Notes: generated from the sequence alone by a model not told the origin. Shown: positions 1 to 10,660, counted from the stretch's first letter. The stretch: 64,000 nt of DNA from Candidatus Zhuqueibacterota bacterium (GCA_030950365.1 JAUZRQ010000038.1:83264-147263), one strand, 5' to 3'. Numbers and translations: made by a program.

Positions 1-1179
1 GGCGTGCGCCGCTGGCACAATCTGGTGGCAAGCGCCAGTTTCATCCACCGCCGCCGTGATTACGCCGATCCGCAAAACGCCGATAGCCGCACCGACCTGG
101 CCGAGCTGCGGCTTGGCTATACCGCCTGGAAGCGCTCGATGCAACTGGACACCGACTATCAGATTTCCAGCACGCAGGTCAACCGGCTGCAGCGGATGTT
201 TTTCAAAGTACGCGAAGGCGAGGGCAACTATCGCTACGATGCAGACCTCAATGAGTACATTCAGGACCCATTCGGCGATTACATTTTGCGGCTGATCCCG
301 ACCAATGAATTTTTGCCGGTGGTGGAGCTGCGAAGCCGGCTGCAATTGCGGCTGCGACCGGAATATGCGTTGCGCCGGAAAAAGCGCCTGTCGAAGTGGC
401 AAAAGGTGCTCAAAGCGCTGTCGTCGGAAACCGTGCTGCGGATTGACGAAAAGACGCAAAATCCAGCCCTGAGCGAGATTTACCGCCTGAATCTGTCCGA
501 ATTTCAACGGCCCGAGTACACGCTGTTCGGCAACATCAGTTTGCGACAGGATGTGTATGTGTTTCAGAACCGGCGCAGTTTCTCGCTGCGGTACCGTGTC
601 CTTTCGGCGCGCAGCCTCAACAACCAGTTTCTGGAAGGCGGGCAGACGCGCGATTTCTTGCAACACGCGCTGCGGATTAACGTCGCGCTGACCCAAAAGC
701 TCAATGGTCGACTCGAAATCTCGAGGACGCGGGAAGATAAATTGTTCGATATTCCCGGACGGCAGGATCGGCGCATCCGCGGAGTGCAGGTCGAAACTGA
801 CCTTTCCTACCGGCCGCAGTCGCGTTGGGAAATCGCCGGTCGGATCATCTTTGGCCGCGACCGCGATCTGGCCTTTTCGCCTGCGACGCAAGTGACGCAG
901 TTTTCGTTCAAGCCGCGCACCACCTACTCGTTCCGCAGCAGAGGTCGGCTACGGGCTGAACTGGAATGGACGCATGTGACCGCATCGCCGGCCGGCAGGG
1001 TGATCCCGTATGAACTGGCGCAGGGCAACCGGCAGGGCAACACCCTGCGCTGGAATTTCCGGTTCGAGTACCGCGTGTCCAGCAACCTGAACGCTTCAGT
1101 GAGTTATCAGGGCCGTGACGAACCGGACCGGCCCAAAACTCTGCATCTGGCCAAGGTGGAGATGCGGGCATTTTTCTGA
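1..1179 (+). CDS. C-terminal part of an outer-membrane beta-barrel protein (partial)
   Basis: The reading frame is open from the first base of the window, so the true start lies upstream and only about 393 residues of the C-terminus are seen. The protein consists of long runs of alternating polar and hydrophobic residues rich in Arg, Tyr and Phe, the pattern of transmembrane beta-strands, and it ends in Arg-Ala-Phe-Phe. A terminal aromatic residue is the usual barrel-assembly signal of outer-membrane proteins. No enzymatic motif is visible. It lies directly upstream of an Omp85-type protein on the same strand with a 187-base gap, so the two may act together in envelope assembly, which is inference. 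The family cannot be named without the N-terminus. Confidence 0.7.
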   Translation, partial: GVRRWHNLVASASFIHRRRDYADPQNADSRTDLAELRLGYTAWKRSMQLDTDYQISSTQVNRLQRMFFKVREGEGNYRYDADLNEYIQDPFGDYILRLIPTNEFLPVVELRSRLQLRLRPEYALRRKKRLSKWQKVLKALSSETVLRIDEKTQNPALSEIYRLNLSEFQRPEYTLFGNISLRQDVYVFQNRRSFSLRYRVLSARSLNNQFLEGGQTRDFLQHALRINVALTQKLNGRLEISRTREDKLFDIPGRQDRRIRGVQVETDLSYRPQSRWEIAGRIIFGRDRDLAFSPATQVTQFSFKPRTTYSFRSRGRLRAELEWTHVTASPAGRVIPYELAQGNRQGNTLRWNFRFEYRVSSNLNASVSYQGRDEPDRPKTLHLAKVEMRAFF

Positions 1180-1235
1180 GGTTGGACATAAAGCCGATGC
1201 TTCTGCATAATCACAAGCGGATGCAAACGATAGAA

Positions 1236-1274
1236 CACGGATGACACGGATAACGAGGATTTACACGGATTACC
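1236..1274. repeat. Degenerate 'cacggat' dispersed repeat
   Basis: Three imperfect copies of a 'acacggatt/gacacggat' unit stand in tandem between two genes. A related run is present at 43927-43960. The type resembles low-complexity intergenic repeats found dispersed in many bacterial genomes. No function is visible. Confidence 0.45.
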
Positions 1275-1366
1275 ATTAATGGGTAATCCCCGCCCTTGTT
1301 GGCGGGTCTCCCTTGCATAAAGTCGATGATTTAATAAACAATACACAGTGAATCGAGCCTATTCCG

Positions 1367-3115
1367 GTGAAAAAAATACTGACCAAAATCGCGGCCATTT
1401 TGCTAATCGGGCTGCTGCTCGGTTTGCCAGCGCAGGCGCAGTCGCCACCGGAAAACAGCGCGCGTCCGGCGTGGGCGGATTCCGTGGTGATCCGCACCGC
1501 TGGTGAGGTGAAACCGGAGCGCATCACAAAGGCGTTAAGCCGGCAGCGGCTGCTCTGGCGCGTAGGTATTACGCCTGAGTCGGTGACGACGGCCGTGCTG
1601 GGCTGGCTCCTGAAGCACGGATACTGGAACGCCCGCATTGCGAAGGTGGACATCCGGCAACACCCCCGTCCGCATTTGTGGCTGGTGGTCGAGGAAGGCC
1701 GCCGGGCGCGCGGTGGTGTGCTGCGTTTCCGCAGCGATGCCAATGTCGAAATACCAATGACGCAGGTGCGGATTCGGGACTTTGCAGCCGTTGACTCTCA
1801 GGTGGATGCGCTCCTCAAACAATTCGGCGAGGCAGGCTATCCTTTTGCCCGCGCCACGCTCGATTCCATTCTGGTTTTGCCGGCCCATGGCCGCGGGGCC
1901 TCGTACGAGTTGGTCTATCGCATCGAGCCCGGCAGCCGGGTGATCATCGATAGCATTCGCATTGTCGGCAACAGCCTCACGCGCCGCGAAGTCATTCTGC
2001 GTGAGCTGCCCGTCAAACCCGGCATGGTGTACCGCGAATCGCTCATCGAAGCGATTCCACAGCGGCTGTGGTCGCTGCGATTTTTGCGTGTGATGAACGA
2101 ACCCCGGCTGTATGTGACGCCGCAGCAAACCGGTATTCTGGAAATTACCGTGCAGGAAGGACGGAGCAATTTTTTCAACGGCGTGCTGGGATACAATCCG
2201 GGCACCGGAACACAGCCTGGTTTCCTGTCCGGGTTGATCGATATCGAATTTGCCAACCTGCTGGGCACTGGCCGGGAGATCCGCGCGCGCTGGGAAAAAC
2301 GCGGCCCTAAAACCCAGGATCTGTCGCTGTTTTTTCGCGAGCCATGGGTGTTCGGCAAGCCCTTTCATCTGGAAGGTGGCTTCCAGCAACTGATTCAGGA
2401 CACCTCGTACGTGCGGCGTAGCTGGCAGTTCAAGGTCGAGTGGCCGTTCCTCGAAGGCATGCGGCTGGTGACGCAACTTTCACGCAGCGCCGTGCTGCCG
2501 GATTCGGTAGGACTGGCGCTGGGCATCCCGCCAAGCCAGGCCACCTCTGCCGGCTTCGGCATCGAATACACCTCGCTGGATGAACCGGTCAACCCCACAC
2601 GCGGCGCGCGGTTCTCGACCCTGCTTGAAACCATCGCCAAGCGGCTGGATGACGCGGAACAGGGACAGGGGGATTTTCGCCAGAAGCGCTTGCTGGTGGA
2701 CGCATCCTGGAATTTGTCCCTGTGGCGCTGGCAGGTGGTGCATGTGGGGCTGCACTGGCGGCACATCACCACCAGCGAGCCTTTCGTTTCGATCACCGAT
2801 CAGTTCCGGTTTGGCGGTGCCACCACGCTTCGCGGCTATCGCGAGGAGCAATTCCGCGGCTCGCGCGTGGCCTGGGCCACGGTGGAATACCGCTACCTGC
2901 TGGGACAGCGCAGCCGGGCGTTTTTATTCTACGATCTCGGCTATTTCTCGCGCCGCGACCCAAAAGCAGGACTCATTCAGAGCGTCAAACAGAGCTTCGG
3001 TTTTGGCGTGCGGCTGGAAACGCGCATCGGGCTGATAGGCATCGATTACGGCCTCGGTGAAGGCGATACCATCTTGCAGGGCAAGGTGCATCTGAGTTTG
3101 ATCAATACATTTTGA
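1367..3115 (+). CDS. Omp85 superfamily outer-membrane protein (BamA/TamA-like)
   Basis: A 582-residue protein starting at a GTG with a clear signal peptide (MKKILTKIAAILLIG..., cleavage near AQAQ, residue 25). Residues about 35-110 and 190-265 have the look of POTRA domains; the stretch with 'PGSRVIIDSIRIVGN' is typical of the last one. Residues 270-582 fit the D15/surface-antigen barrel: a Gly-rich strand after 'FFNGVLGYNPGTG', a 'RFGGATTLRGYREEQFRGS' stretch corresponding to the conserved loop-6 region (the usual VRGY/F replaced by LRGY), and a terminal Phe. It has fewer POTRA domains than canonical BamA and so more likely belongs to the TamA-like or accessory Omp85 group. It would act in the outer membrane in protein insertion or secretion. 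No clear terminator follows. Confidence 0.85.
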   Translation: MKKILTKIAAILLIGLLLGLPAQAQSPPENSARPAWADSVVIRTAGEVKPERITKALSRQRLLWRVGITPESVTTAVLGWLLKHGYWNARIAKVDIRQHPRPHLWLVVEEGRRARGGVLRFRSDANVEIPMTQVRIRDFAAVDSQVDALLKQFGEAGYPFARATLDSILVLPAHGRGASYELVYRIEPGSRVIIDSIRIVGNSLTRREVILRELPVKPGMVYRESLIEAIPQRLWSLRFLRVMNEPRLYVTPQQTGILEITVQEGRSNFFNGVLGYNPGTGTQPGFLSGLIDIEFANLLGTGREIRARWEKRGPKTQDLSLFFREPWVFGKPFHLEGGFQQLIQDTSYVRRSWQFKVEWPFLEGMRLVTQLSRSAVLPDSVGLALGIPPSQATSAGFGIEYTSLDEPVNPTRGARFSTLLETIAKRLDDAEQGQGDFRQKRLLVDASWNLSLWRWQVVHVGLHWRHITTSEPFVSITDQFRFGGATTLRGYREEQFRGSRVAWATVEYRYLLGQRSRAFLFYDLGYFSRRDPKAGLIQSVKQSFGFGVRLETRIGLIGIDYGLGEGDTILQGKVHLSLINTF

Positions 3116-3718
3116 AATTTCAGCTCAGAATATTGGAAGGAAAAATTATAAGAAAAATTGAATAAAATCAATATCGCGTTGCCGATTTTGCCATTGAAAC
3201 TTGACTTTTCTCTGAATAATCATTAACTTAACGGGCATTAATTGTGACTATTCAGCCCTTTTAGGCAGAATGAACGGGATGTTCTGGAGGCTAATAGATA
3301 AGGCCGGTTAATCCTATTACAATTCCGGAAACTAAATGGTGATCCAGAACATGGTTTGGTTCCCCCTGAATGATTCCACGCCAGCATATCGGGGGCAAAG
3401 TTAAACTGCTTCTGACGCACAGGGGGGACGAAGTGGTGGAGTGGAGGCCACTTTTAGCTGTAACGGATGATATCGGCTTAATATAGTACAGCCTATACCC
3501 CAGCTATGGGGATGCTCAATAGCGGGATTATCTTTCAGACGAAGGATTTGGCTAAATGATCCATTTGATCGCGGATGACCATGAATCCCTAGGGGGATCA
3601 CGATAACTAACCATATAAATACGAGAAGCGCAGGAAATCATTTCCTCGGCTACTCTGGTTCATTCTGTCTAATAAACGCTTGAATAGTGACTATTTTTAA
3701 TACACATAGGAGGTTTGA
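3116..3718. other. 600-base non-coding stretch with inverted ends
   Basis: No credible gene was found on either strand. The stretch is visibly more AT-rich than the flanking barrel genes. The 13-base motif gtgactattcagc at 3244-3256 recurs in inverted and slightly altered form at 3678-3691 (gcttgaatagtgac), so about 450 bases could be a decayed mobile element just upstream of the toxin-antitoxin pair. The right copy lies within 30 bases of the antitoxin ribosome-binding site. The element assignment is inference. Confidence 0.4.
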
Positions 3719-3943
3719 ATGCGAGTTACGGTAAATGTATCTGAAGAGCTGGAGGAAGAGATCAAGGAGTTCGCGAAAAAGGAGAACAAAACGCTGGCAT
3801 CCCTTTTTGCGGAGGCGATCGTATATTACATGACCGAAGCTCAAAAGAAGAATCTGGGCAAACGTGTGTTGCAGCTTGCAGGCAAGGCCAAGATGAATCC
3901 ATATGTGCTGAATGAATTAGAGAAAGGAAGGCGTGAAGCATGA
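3719..3943 (+). CDS. Ribbon-helix-helix antitoxin (VapB/CopG-like)
   Basis: A 74-residue protein preceded by a strong ribosome-binding site (aggagg, 7 bases before the ATG). The N-terminus RVTVNVSEELEEEIKEFAKK forms the beta-strand plus first helix of a ribbon-helix-helix DNA-binding fold, and KTLASLFAEAIVYYM fits the second helix. The C-terminal 30 residues are Lys-rich and likely bind the toxin. It overlaps the next gene by 4 bases (ATGA), the standard arrangement of toxin-antitoxin operons. The expected role is to neutralise the PIN-domain toxin encoded next and to repress the shared promoter. The family is inferred from size, fold pattern and neighbour. Confidence 0.8.
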   Translation: MRVTVNVSEELEEEIKEFAKKENKTLASLFAEAIVYYMTEAQKKNLGKRVLQLAGKAKMNPYVLNELEKGRREA

Positions 3944-4338
3944 TTGGACTGGATTCGGGGTTTTTTATTAAGCTGCTCCAGGGTGACGAAGTAGCAGCGG
4001 AGGTTTGGGAACAGGTTCTTCGTAAAAAGGAAGAAGCTTACGTTTCCTGTCTCACTTTATTTGAGCTGGAACGCCTCGGATTAAAAGCCATGATCGACAA
4101 GGAAGCGGTCAACGTCGTCAACGCGGCGATCAAGGAAAATTGCGAACTTATCTGGATCGATGATCCGGAGATCATCGAGCAGAGCTCCCGACTGTCACAT
4201 GGACTCGGGATGCCCTCGGTCAGCGCTCTAATTCTGGCCGGTTTTCTTGTCAAAGAGATCAAAAAGGTCTATACGACTGACAGGCATTTTCAGGCATATC
4301 GGAAGAAAAAATTCGAGGCCGTGGTGTTAAGCCGTTAG
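3940..4338 (+). CDS. PIN-domain RNase toxin (VapC-like)
   Basis: A 132-residue PIN domain, the usual VapC length. The first acidic metal ligand is D5 in 'IGLDSGFF', the second E42 in 'LTLFELERLG', and the last D114 in 'VYTTDRHF'. The third acidic position, normally Asp in a 'DALIA' context, reads Ser95 in 'PSVSALILAG'. PIN toxins cleave RNA, often tRNA or rRNA, using Mg ions held by these residues, so loss of one may reduce activity or simply reflect a divergent subgroup. It is translated in 4-base overlap with the antitoxin and followed by a good terminator, so the pair forms a closed two-gene unit. Confidence 0.85.
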   Translation: MIGLDSGFFIKLLQGDEVAAEVWEQVLRKKEEAYVSCLTLFELERLGLKAMIDKEAVNVVNAAIKENCELIWIDDPEIIEQSSRLSHGLGMPSVSALILAGFLVKEIKKVYTTDRHFQAYRKKKFEAVVLSR

Positions 4339-4367
4339 CATTGAGCAGGAAGGGAACCTCGTTCCAT

Positions 4368-4397
4368 AGCCGAACTCATCCCGGGTTCGGCTTTTTT
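4368..4397 (+). terminator. Rho-independent terminator of the VapBC-like operon
   Basis: An 8-base stem (agccgaac / gttcggct) with a 9-base loop is followed by a T run, 30 bases after the toxin stop codon. Confidence 0.85.
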
Positions 4398-4485
4398 ATT
4401 GGTTGGGCGTGGCAAGCAGCAAGCCACAAGCAGAATGTGCCCAATCCGATTCAAATCATGTTTTAGGAATGTGCCTTTTATTTAT

Positions 4486-4520
4486 AAAAAAGCCCCGGCC
4501 AGAAAAACAATCTGACAGGG
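4486..4520 (-). terminator. Rho-independent terminator of the acyl-CoA ligase operon
   Basis: Read on the minus strand, a gcccc/ggggc stem with an inner caga/tctg helix is followed by tttttt. It lies about 22 bases beyond the stop codon of the last ligase gene. Confidence 0.8.
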
Positions 4521-4542
4521 GCGGAAGTTTCAAAATGGCTGT

Positions 4543-6339
4543 CTATGCCGCCGCTTCGGCTTCGGCATAGAGCGCCTCGATTTTGTCTTTGTACCGTTCG
4601 GTGATGACCTTGCGTTTCAGCTTCAGCGTCGGGGTGAGCTCGCCGGAATCGATGCTGAAATCTTCGGGCAGGATATAGAACTTTTTGATGGTCTCGAACG
4701 AGGCCAGTTGTTTGTTGCGCTCCTCGACCTCCTGCTCGATCAGCTCCCGCACCTTCGGATGTTGCGTCAATTGCTCCCACGAGCTGTACTCGAGGCCCTC
4801 TTTGGTAGCCCAGGCTTCTACCTGCGGTTGATCCAATGTGATCAACGCCACCAAAAACTTCTTTTGATCGCCATAAGCCACCACCTGGCTAATATACCTC
4901 GACGTACGGATGATGCGCTCCACCCGCTGCGGCGCGATGTTTTTGCCGCCAGCGGTGATGATCAGGTCTTTTTTGCGGTCGGTGACGCGCAGGAAGTTGT
5001 CCTCATCGATCTCGCCGATATCACCAGTGTATAGCCAACCATCTTTATCGATTGTTTCCTGAGTGGCTTCAGGGTTTTTGTAGTAGCCTTTCATCACGTT
5101 GGGGCCGCGGAACAGAATTTCACCATCGTCGGCGATTTTCTGTTCGATTCCTGGCCCAGGTGGCCCTACCGTGCCGAATTTGTAGTGATCGAACCGGTTC
5201 ACGTTGGTGAACGACGTGTTTTCGGTCATACCGAGGCCTTCCAGAATGAGAATACCGCAGGCATGGAAAAAGCGCGCGATGGTGACGTTGAGCGGCGCCG
5301 CGCCGGAAATGGTGAACACCACCCGGCCGCCAAGGGCTTCGCGGATTTTGTGAAACACCAGCCTGTCGGCCAGTTTGTACTTCATGGCCAGGCCCGCCGG
5401 CACCGGCTGCCGCTTTTCCTTGAGCTCGCTAACCCGGGTGCCAACTTCAAGCGCCCAGTTGAATAGCTTCTGCTTGACGCCGCCGGCATCGGCGACCTGC
5501 GAGGTGATGCGCTCGTACACTTTTTCATAAATGCGCGGCACGCTGGCGAAAAAGTGGGGCCGGACCTCGCGCAAATTCTCGGCCACTTTTTCGAGGCTTT
5601 CCGCAAAAGCCAGGGTGAAACCAGCCCGCATGGACGTGAACACGATGATGCGCGCGAACACGTGTGCCAGCGGCAAAAATAGTAGGGTTTCATAATGTTC
5701 CTTGATGTGCAGGCATTCTAACACCGACTGTGAGGTAAACAAGAAATTGCCATGTGTGAGCATGGCGCCTTTGGGCACGCCGGTGGTGCCAGATGTGTAA
5801 ACGATCGAGGCGAGGTCGTCGCGTTCCACCGCTTCGGTGCGCTGGGCAAATTCGTCATCGGATACCCCATCGCCGCGCGAAAGAAACTCGTCCCAAGTGA
5901 GCACACCTTCCGGCAGACTGGCCGGCGCATCGTAAATGACGATGTGTTTTAGCTTTTGCAATTGCTGCCGCACCGACAGGATTTTCTCCAGTTGCTCCTG
6001 GTTTTCCACCATGAGCAGCACCGCCTCGCTGTGGTTGATGATGTACGCACAATCGTCCGCAAGATTAGATGGGTAAATGCCCACCGTAACCGAGCCGATA
6101 TTTTCAGCGGCGAAGTCGCACTGCACCCATTCCAGCCGGGTCTGGCTCAAAATGTTGACTTTATCCCCCTTTTGAACGCCGAGAGCCATGAGGCTCTTGG
6201 AAATGCGCTTGCACGCGTCAAAATGCTCCTGCCAGGTTAATGAATGCCACTGCCCGTCCTTTTTGAATTTGTAAGCCACGCGATCGGGATGCGTATCGCA
6301 CAGCTTTTTGAATAGCTGAAAAATGTTTTTTTCTTCCAT
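4543..6339 (-). CDS. Long-chain fatty-acid--CoA ligase (AMP-forming), copy 2
   Basis: A 598-residue ANL-superfamily enzyme that activates fatty acids to acyl-CoA through an acyl-adenylate. The P-loop-like motif YTSGTTGVPKGAMLTHGN lies near residue 190, the central LEGLGMTENT motif near 370, and the GWLYTGDIGEID and DRKKDLIITAGGKNIAP motifs mark the hinge and the C-terminal domain. The ATG at 6339 is preferred over an in-frame GTG 12 bases upstream because a ggaggga ribosome-binding site sits just before it. It is closely similar along its whole length to the gene upstream, from which it is separated by 32 bases, so the pair is a tandem duplication in one operon. The length and motifs match the FadD15/long-chain group. 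Substrate length is not readable. Confidence 0.92.
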   Translation of the reverse strand: MEEKNIFQLFKKLCDTHPDRVAYKFKKDGQWHSLTWQEHFDACKRISKSLMALGVQKGDKVNILSQTRLEWVQCDFAAENIGSVTVGIYPSNLADDCAYIINHSEAVLLMVENQEQLEKILSVRQQLQKLKHIVIYDAPASLPEGVLTWDEFLSRGDGVSDDEFAQRTEAVERDDLASIVYTSGTTGVPKGAMLTHGNFLFTSQSVLECLHIKEHYETLLFLPLAHVFARIIVFTSMRAGFTLAFAESLEKVAENLREVRPHFFASVPRIYEKVYERITSQVADAGGVKQKLFNWALEVGTRVSELKEKRQPVPAGLAMKYKLADRLVFHKIREALGGRVVFTISGAAPLNVTIARFFHACGILILEGLGMTENTSFTNVNRFDHYKFGTVGPPGPGIEQKIADDGEILFRGPNVMKGYYKNPEATQETIDKDGWLYTGDIGEIDEDNFLRVTDRKKDLIITAGGKNIAPQRVERIIRTSRYISQVVAYGDQKKFLVALITLDQPQVEAWATKEGLEYSSWEQLTQHPKVRELIEQEVEERNKQLASFETIKKFYILPEDFSIDSGELTPTLKLKRKVITERYKDKIEALYAEAEAAA

Positions 6340-6371
6340 ATCTCCCTCCACAGCCGTTTAGGACGCTTTTC

Positions 6372-8156
6372 TTAGTCTGCCTCGTAGAGTGCTTCCAGTT
6401 CCTTGCGGAAACGTTCAGTTACCAGCTTGCGTTTTACTTTCAGCGTGGGGGTCAATTCACCGCCCTCAATGGAGAAGTCCCTCGACACAATAAAGAATTT
6501 CTTGATGGTTTCGAACGAGGCCAGGTGCTTGTTTTGCTCTTCGATTTCGCGGGCGATGAGCTCGCGCACTTTGGGATGCTGCGCCAGCTCTTCCCAAGAA
6601 TTGTACTGGACCCCCTGCTCGGTCGCCCAGGCCTCCACCTGCTCCTGATCCAGGGTGATCAGCGCCACCAGGTATTTCTTGCGATCGCCGTAGGCCATGC
6701 ACTGGCTGATGTAGCGCGACGAGGCGATGATTTTTTCCACATGTTGCGGCGCAATGTTCTTGCCGCCGGCGGTGATGATCAGGTCCTTCTTGCGATCGGT
6801 GATGCGCAGAAAACCGTCTTCATCGATTTCGCCCACGTCGCCGGTGTACAGCCAGCCGTCCTTGTCGATGGTCTCTTTGGTGGCTTCGGGATTCTTGTAA
6901 TAGCCTTTCATCACGTTTTTGCCGCGAAACAGAATCTCGCCGTCTGGCGCGATTTTCTGTTCGATCTCGGGGCCAGGTGGGCCAACAGTGCCGAATTTGT
7001 AGTTGTCGTAACGGTTCACATTGGTGAACGAGGTGTTTTCGGTCATGCCGATGCCTTCGAGGATCAGGATACCGCAGGCATGGAAGAATTTAGCCACGTC
7101 CACATTCAGCGGCGCGGCGCCGGAAACCGTCCAGACGATCCGCCCACCCAGGGCCGCCTGGATTTTGCCAAATACCAGCCTTGTGGCCAGTTTGTATTTG
7201 AACACCAGTCCGCCGGGAATGGACTGCTTTTTCTGCTTCAATTCGCTCACCTGATAGCCCACCCCGAGCGCCCAGTTGAATAGCCTGGCTTTCAGCCCGC
7301 CGGCATCTTCCACGCCCTGGGTGATTTTTTCGTACACTTTTTCATAAATGCGCGGTACGCTGGCAAAGAAGTGCGGCCGGGTTTCTTTGAGATTGTCCGC
7401 CACTTTTTCGATGCTTTCTGCAATGTTGATGGTGAGCGCATTGCGCATGCAGAAATGCACGATCAGTCGCGCAAACACGTGCGCCAGCGGCAGGAACAGC
7501 AATGTCTCGAATTCCGGTTTTAGATAAAGAGACTCGGCCGCCGACCACGAGGTGAACACAAAATTGCCGTGCGTCAGCATCGCCCCTTTGGGCACACCGG
7601 TGGTGCCGGAAGTGTACACGATCGCCGCCAGATCGTCGCGCTGGATGTTGTTGGCGCGTTCCTCGAATTCCTCGTCCGAAATGGCGCTGCCTTTTTGCAG
7701 GAACTCCTGCCAGCTCATCACCCCGTTGTCTGCCTTGCCGCTGCCATCAAAGATCACGATGTGTTTCAATTGTTTTAGCTTGTCACGTTCGGTGAGCACT
7801 TTTTGCAACTGCTCGTCGTTTTCCACGAAAATCAATACGCCGTCGCTGTGGTTGATGATGTAAGCAGCCTCATCGGGCAGCAGGGTCGGATAAATGCCCA
7901 CCGTGGTGGCGCCGGCGCCAATAATGCCGAAATCGCACTGAATCCATTCCAGCCGGGTTTGGCTCAAAATATTGACCTTATCCCCCTTTTGAACGCCGAG
8001 AGCCATCAGGCTTTTCGAGATGCTTTTGCAGGTCTCCTGATGCTCCCGCCACGTCACCTCGATCCAGCGGTCGTCTTTTTTGTAGCGAAAGGCAATCTTA
8101 TCCGAATTTTTCTCACAAACATCTCGAAAAAGATGGTACACAGATTGTTCATTCAT
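6372..8156 (-). CDS. Long-chain fatty-acid--CoA ligase (AMP-forming), copy 1
   Basis: A 594-residue paralogue of the downstream ligase with the same motifs: YTSGTTGVPKGAMLTHGN, LEGIGMTENTSFTNVNR, GWLYTGDVGEIDED and DRKKDLIITAGGKNIAP. A ribosome-binding site (aaggagagg) lies 5 bases before the ATG, and the start overlaps the stop of the unknown gene upstream by 8 bases, indicating translational coupling. The two copies differ mainly in the middle third, including the region before the LEG motif that shapes the acyl tunnel, so they may prefer different chain lengths; that is inference. The enzymes would feed the acyl-CoA dehydrogenase encoded at 11005-12729. Confidence 0.92.
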   Translation of the reverse strand: MNEQSVYHLFRDVCEKNSDKIAFRYKKDDRWIEVTWREHQETCKSISKSLMALGVQKGDKVNILSQTRLEWIQCDFGIIGAGATTVGIYPTLLPDEAAYIINHSDGVLIFVENDEQLQKVLTERDKLKQLKHIVIFDGSGKADNGVMSWQEFLQKGSAISDEEFEERANNIQRDDLAAIVYTSGTTGVPKGAMLTHGNFVFTSWSAAESLYLKPEFETLLFLPLAHVFARLIVHFCMRNALTINIAESIEKVADNLKETRPHFFASVPRIYEKVYEKITQGVEDAGGLKARLFNWALGVGYQVSELKQKKQSIPGGLVFKYKLATRLVFGKIQAALGGRIVWTVSGAAPLNVDVAKFFHACGILILEGIGMTENTSFTNVNRYDNYKFGTVGPPGPEIEQKIAPDGEILFRGKNVMKGYYKNPEATKETIDKDGWLYTGDVGEIDEDGFLRITDRKKDLIITAGGKNIAPQHVEKIIASSRYISQCMAYGDRKKYLVALITLDQEQVEAWATEQGVQYNSWEELAQHPKVRELIAREIEEQNKHLASFETIKKFFIVSRDFSIEGGELTPTLKVKRKLVTERFRKELEALYEAD

Positions 8157-9048
8157 GTTCCTCTCCTTTCAGTAGCTTCAAACCGGCTTTTTTCTTGTCA
8201 AGGAATCTGGCATCATCCAGATGAAATTTTTGCTCGCTCAGGCATTGATGAAAGGCTTTCTGATAGGCGCTTGATTCAAAGAAGGACCGGATTTCGGGAT
8301 CGAGTGGCAGAATTTGCACATCGGAGGTCCACTCAAACGGGCCATTCGTGCTCAGGTCTATGACGCAGCCCAGTTCAATGGCCCAGGACATCTCGGCGAT
8401 CGTCAGGCGGCTCAGATCGCGGGCCAAAGCATACAAATTCGCCTCTTTCGCCGGATTGTAAAAACGGAAATAGCTGCGGTAAAAATACGCATTGTGGAAA
8501 TACTCGGGAAAATTTAGAATGCCGGCCAGTCCATGCAGGCGGCACAAGGCTTTGAGGAGTTTGAGCACCTTTTTAGCCACGCCCAGCCCGGGATGCGCCT
8601 GGCCGGGAAGCGGCGGCCGGTCCGGCGTGAAATCCTGATACGGATTCTGCATCATCAGCCAGTCGATGCAGAGCATTTTGAAGCGCTTTTTCGCCAGGCG
8701 TTCATCCACGTCTGGATCCGGGCAAAAATACGTCTCGCGCAGGCGGGCTTCGGAAAGCAGATTATCAGGCGTGGCGGCTTGATGATACACCTTTAAGGCC
8801 TGCTGAAAATCTTCCAGGGGCACAATCTCGATGATGAAATCGGAGAAGCCTTTTTTGCGCAGCTCCAGGAAAATGCCCGATTTTTCCAGTGCGCGGCGGA
8901 TTTCATCAGCGGTGTATTTACCCAGATACAGGATGGATCCCTGTTTATCGGACAGTTGTCCTAGGAGATCGTTTTCACCGATGAGGATGCCTCCATCGGC
9001 GTCGGACGAACCGCCAGCGATTTTCGGCTTCCGTTTGCGTTTTGGCAT
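8149..9048 (-). CDS. Unknown 299-residue protein, first gene of the acyl-CoA ligase operon
   Basis: I do not recognise the family. The protein is soluble (no signal peptide or membrane segment) and begins with a basic stretch MPKRKRKPK. Features that look conserved are 'HPGLGVAKKVLKLLKAL' near residue 150, 'GILNFPEYFHNAYFYRSYFRFYNP' rich in aromatic residues near 175-200, and 'EMSWAIELGCVIDLS' near 220. The stop codon overlaps the start of the following acyl-CoA ligase by 8 bases, so the product is made together with the ligases and probably serves lipid or acyl-CoA metabolism. A role as an accessory or an acyl-group-handling enzyme is only a guess. The 220-base region upstream to the response-regulator gene should hold the operon promoter. 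Confidence 0.75.
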   Translation of the reverse strand: MPKRKRKPKIAGGSSDADGGILIGENDLLGQLSDKQGSILYLGKYTADEIRRALEKSGIFLELRKKGFSDFIIEIVPLEDFQQALKVYHQAATPDNLLSEARLRETYFCPDPDVDERLAKKRFKMLCIDWLMMQNPYQDFTPDRPPLPGQAHPGLGVAKKVLKLLKALCRLHGLAGILNFPEYFHNAYFYRSYFRFYNPAKEANLYALARDLSRLTIAEMSWAIELGCVIDLSTNGPFEWTSDVQILPLDPEIRSFFESSAYQKAFHQCLSEQKFHLDDARFLDKKKAGLKLLKGEEHE

Positions 9049-9271
9049 GAATGGATTTGTGGTGTTTTCGATTGCGAGAGGGATTCAGCGCGATTAGCAT
9101 TAGCAATTTAATATATAAAATGCAAAAAGCAACTGTAAAAGCGCTGAAAATGTGGGCTTTAGCGGATTTTTCTGCTTAGGACTTGTGCTGACAGAATAAG
9201 GAACTCCGCCAGCCAAAGAAAGAAAGTAAGCAGAGCTTGCCGGGGGGGATTGAAGCTCATACGCAAAAACT

Positions 9272-10651
<1,380 letters not shown>

Positions 10652-10660
10652 GTTTCTCAA

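Noticed and set aside
1535..2476. 313-codon open frame on the minus strand inside the Omp85 gene
   Set aside because: Antisense shadow with no domain or start signal.
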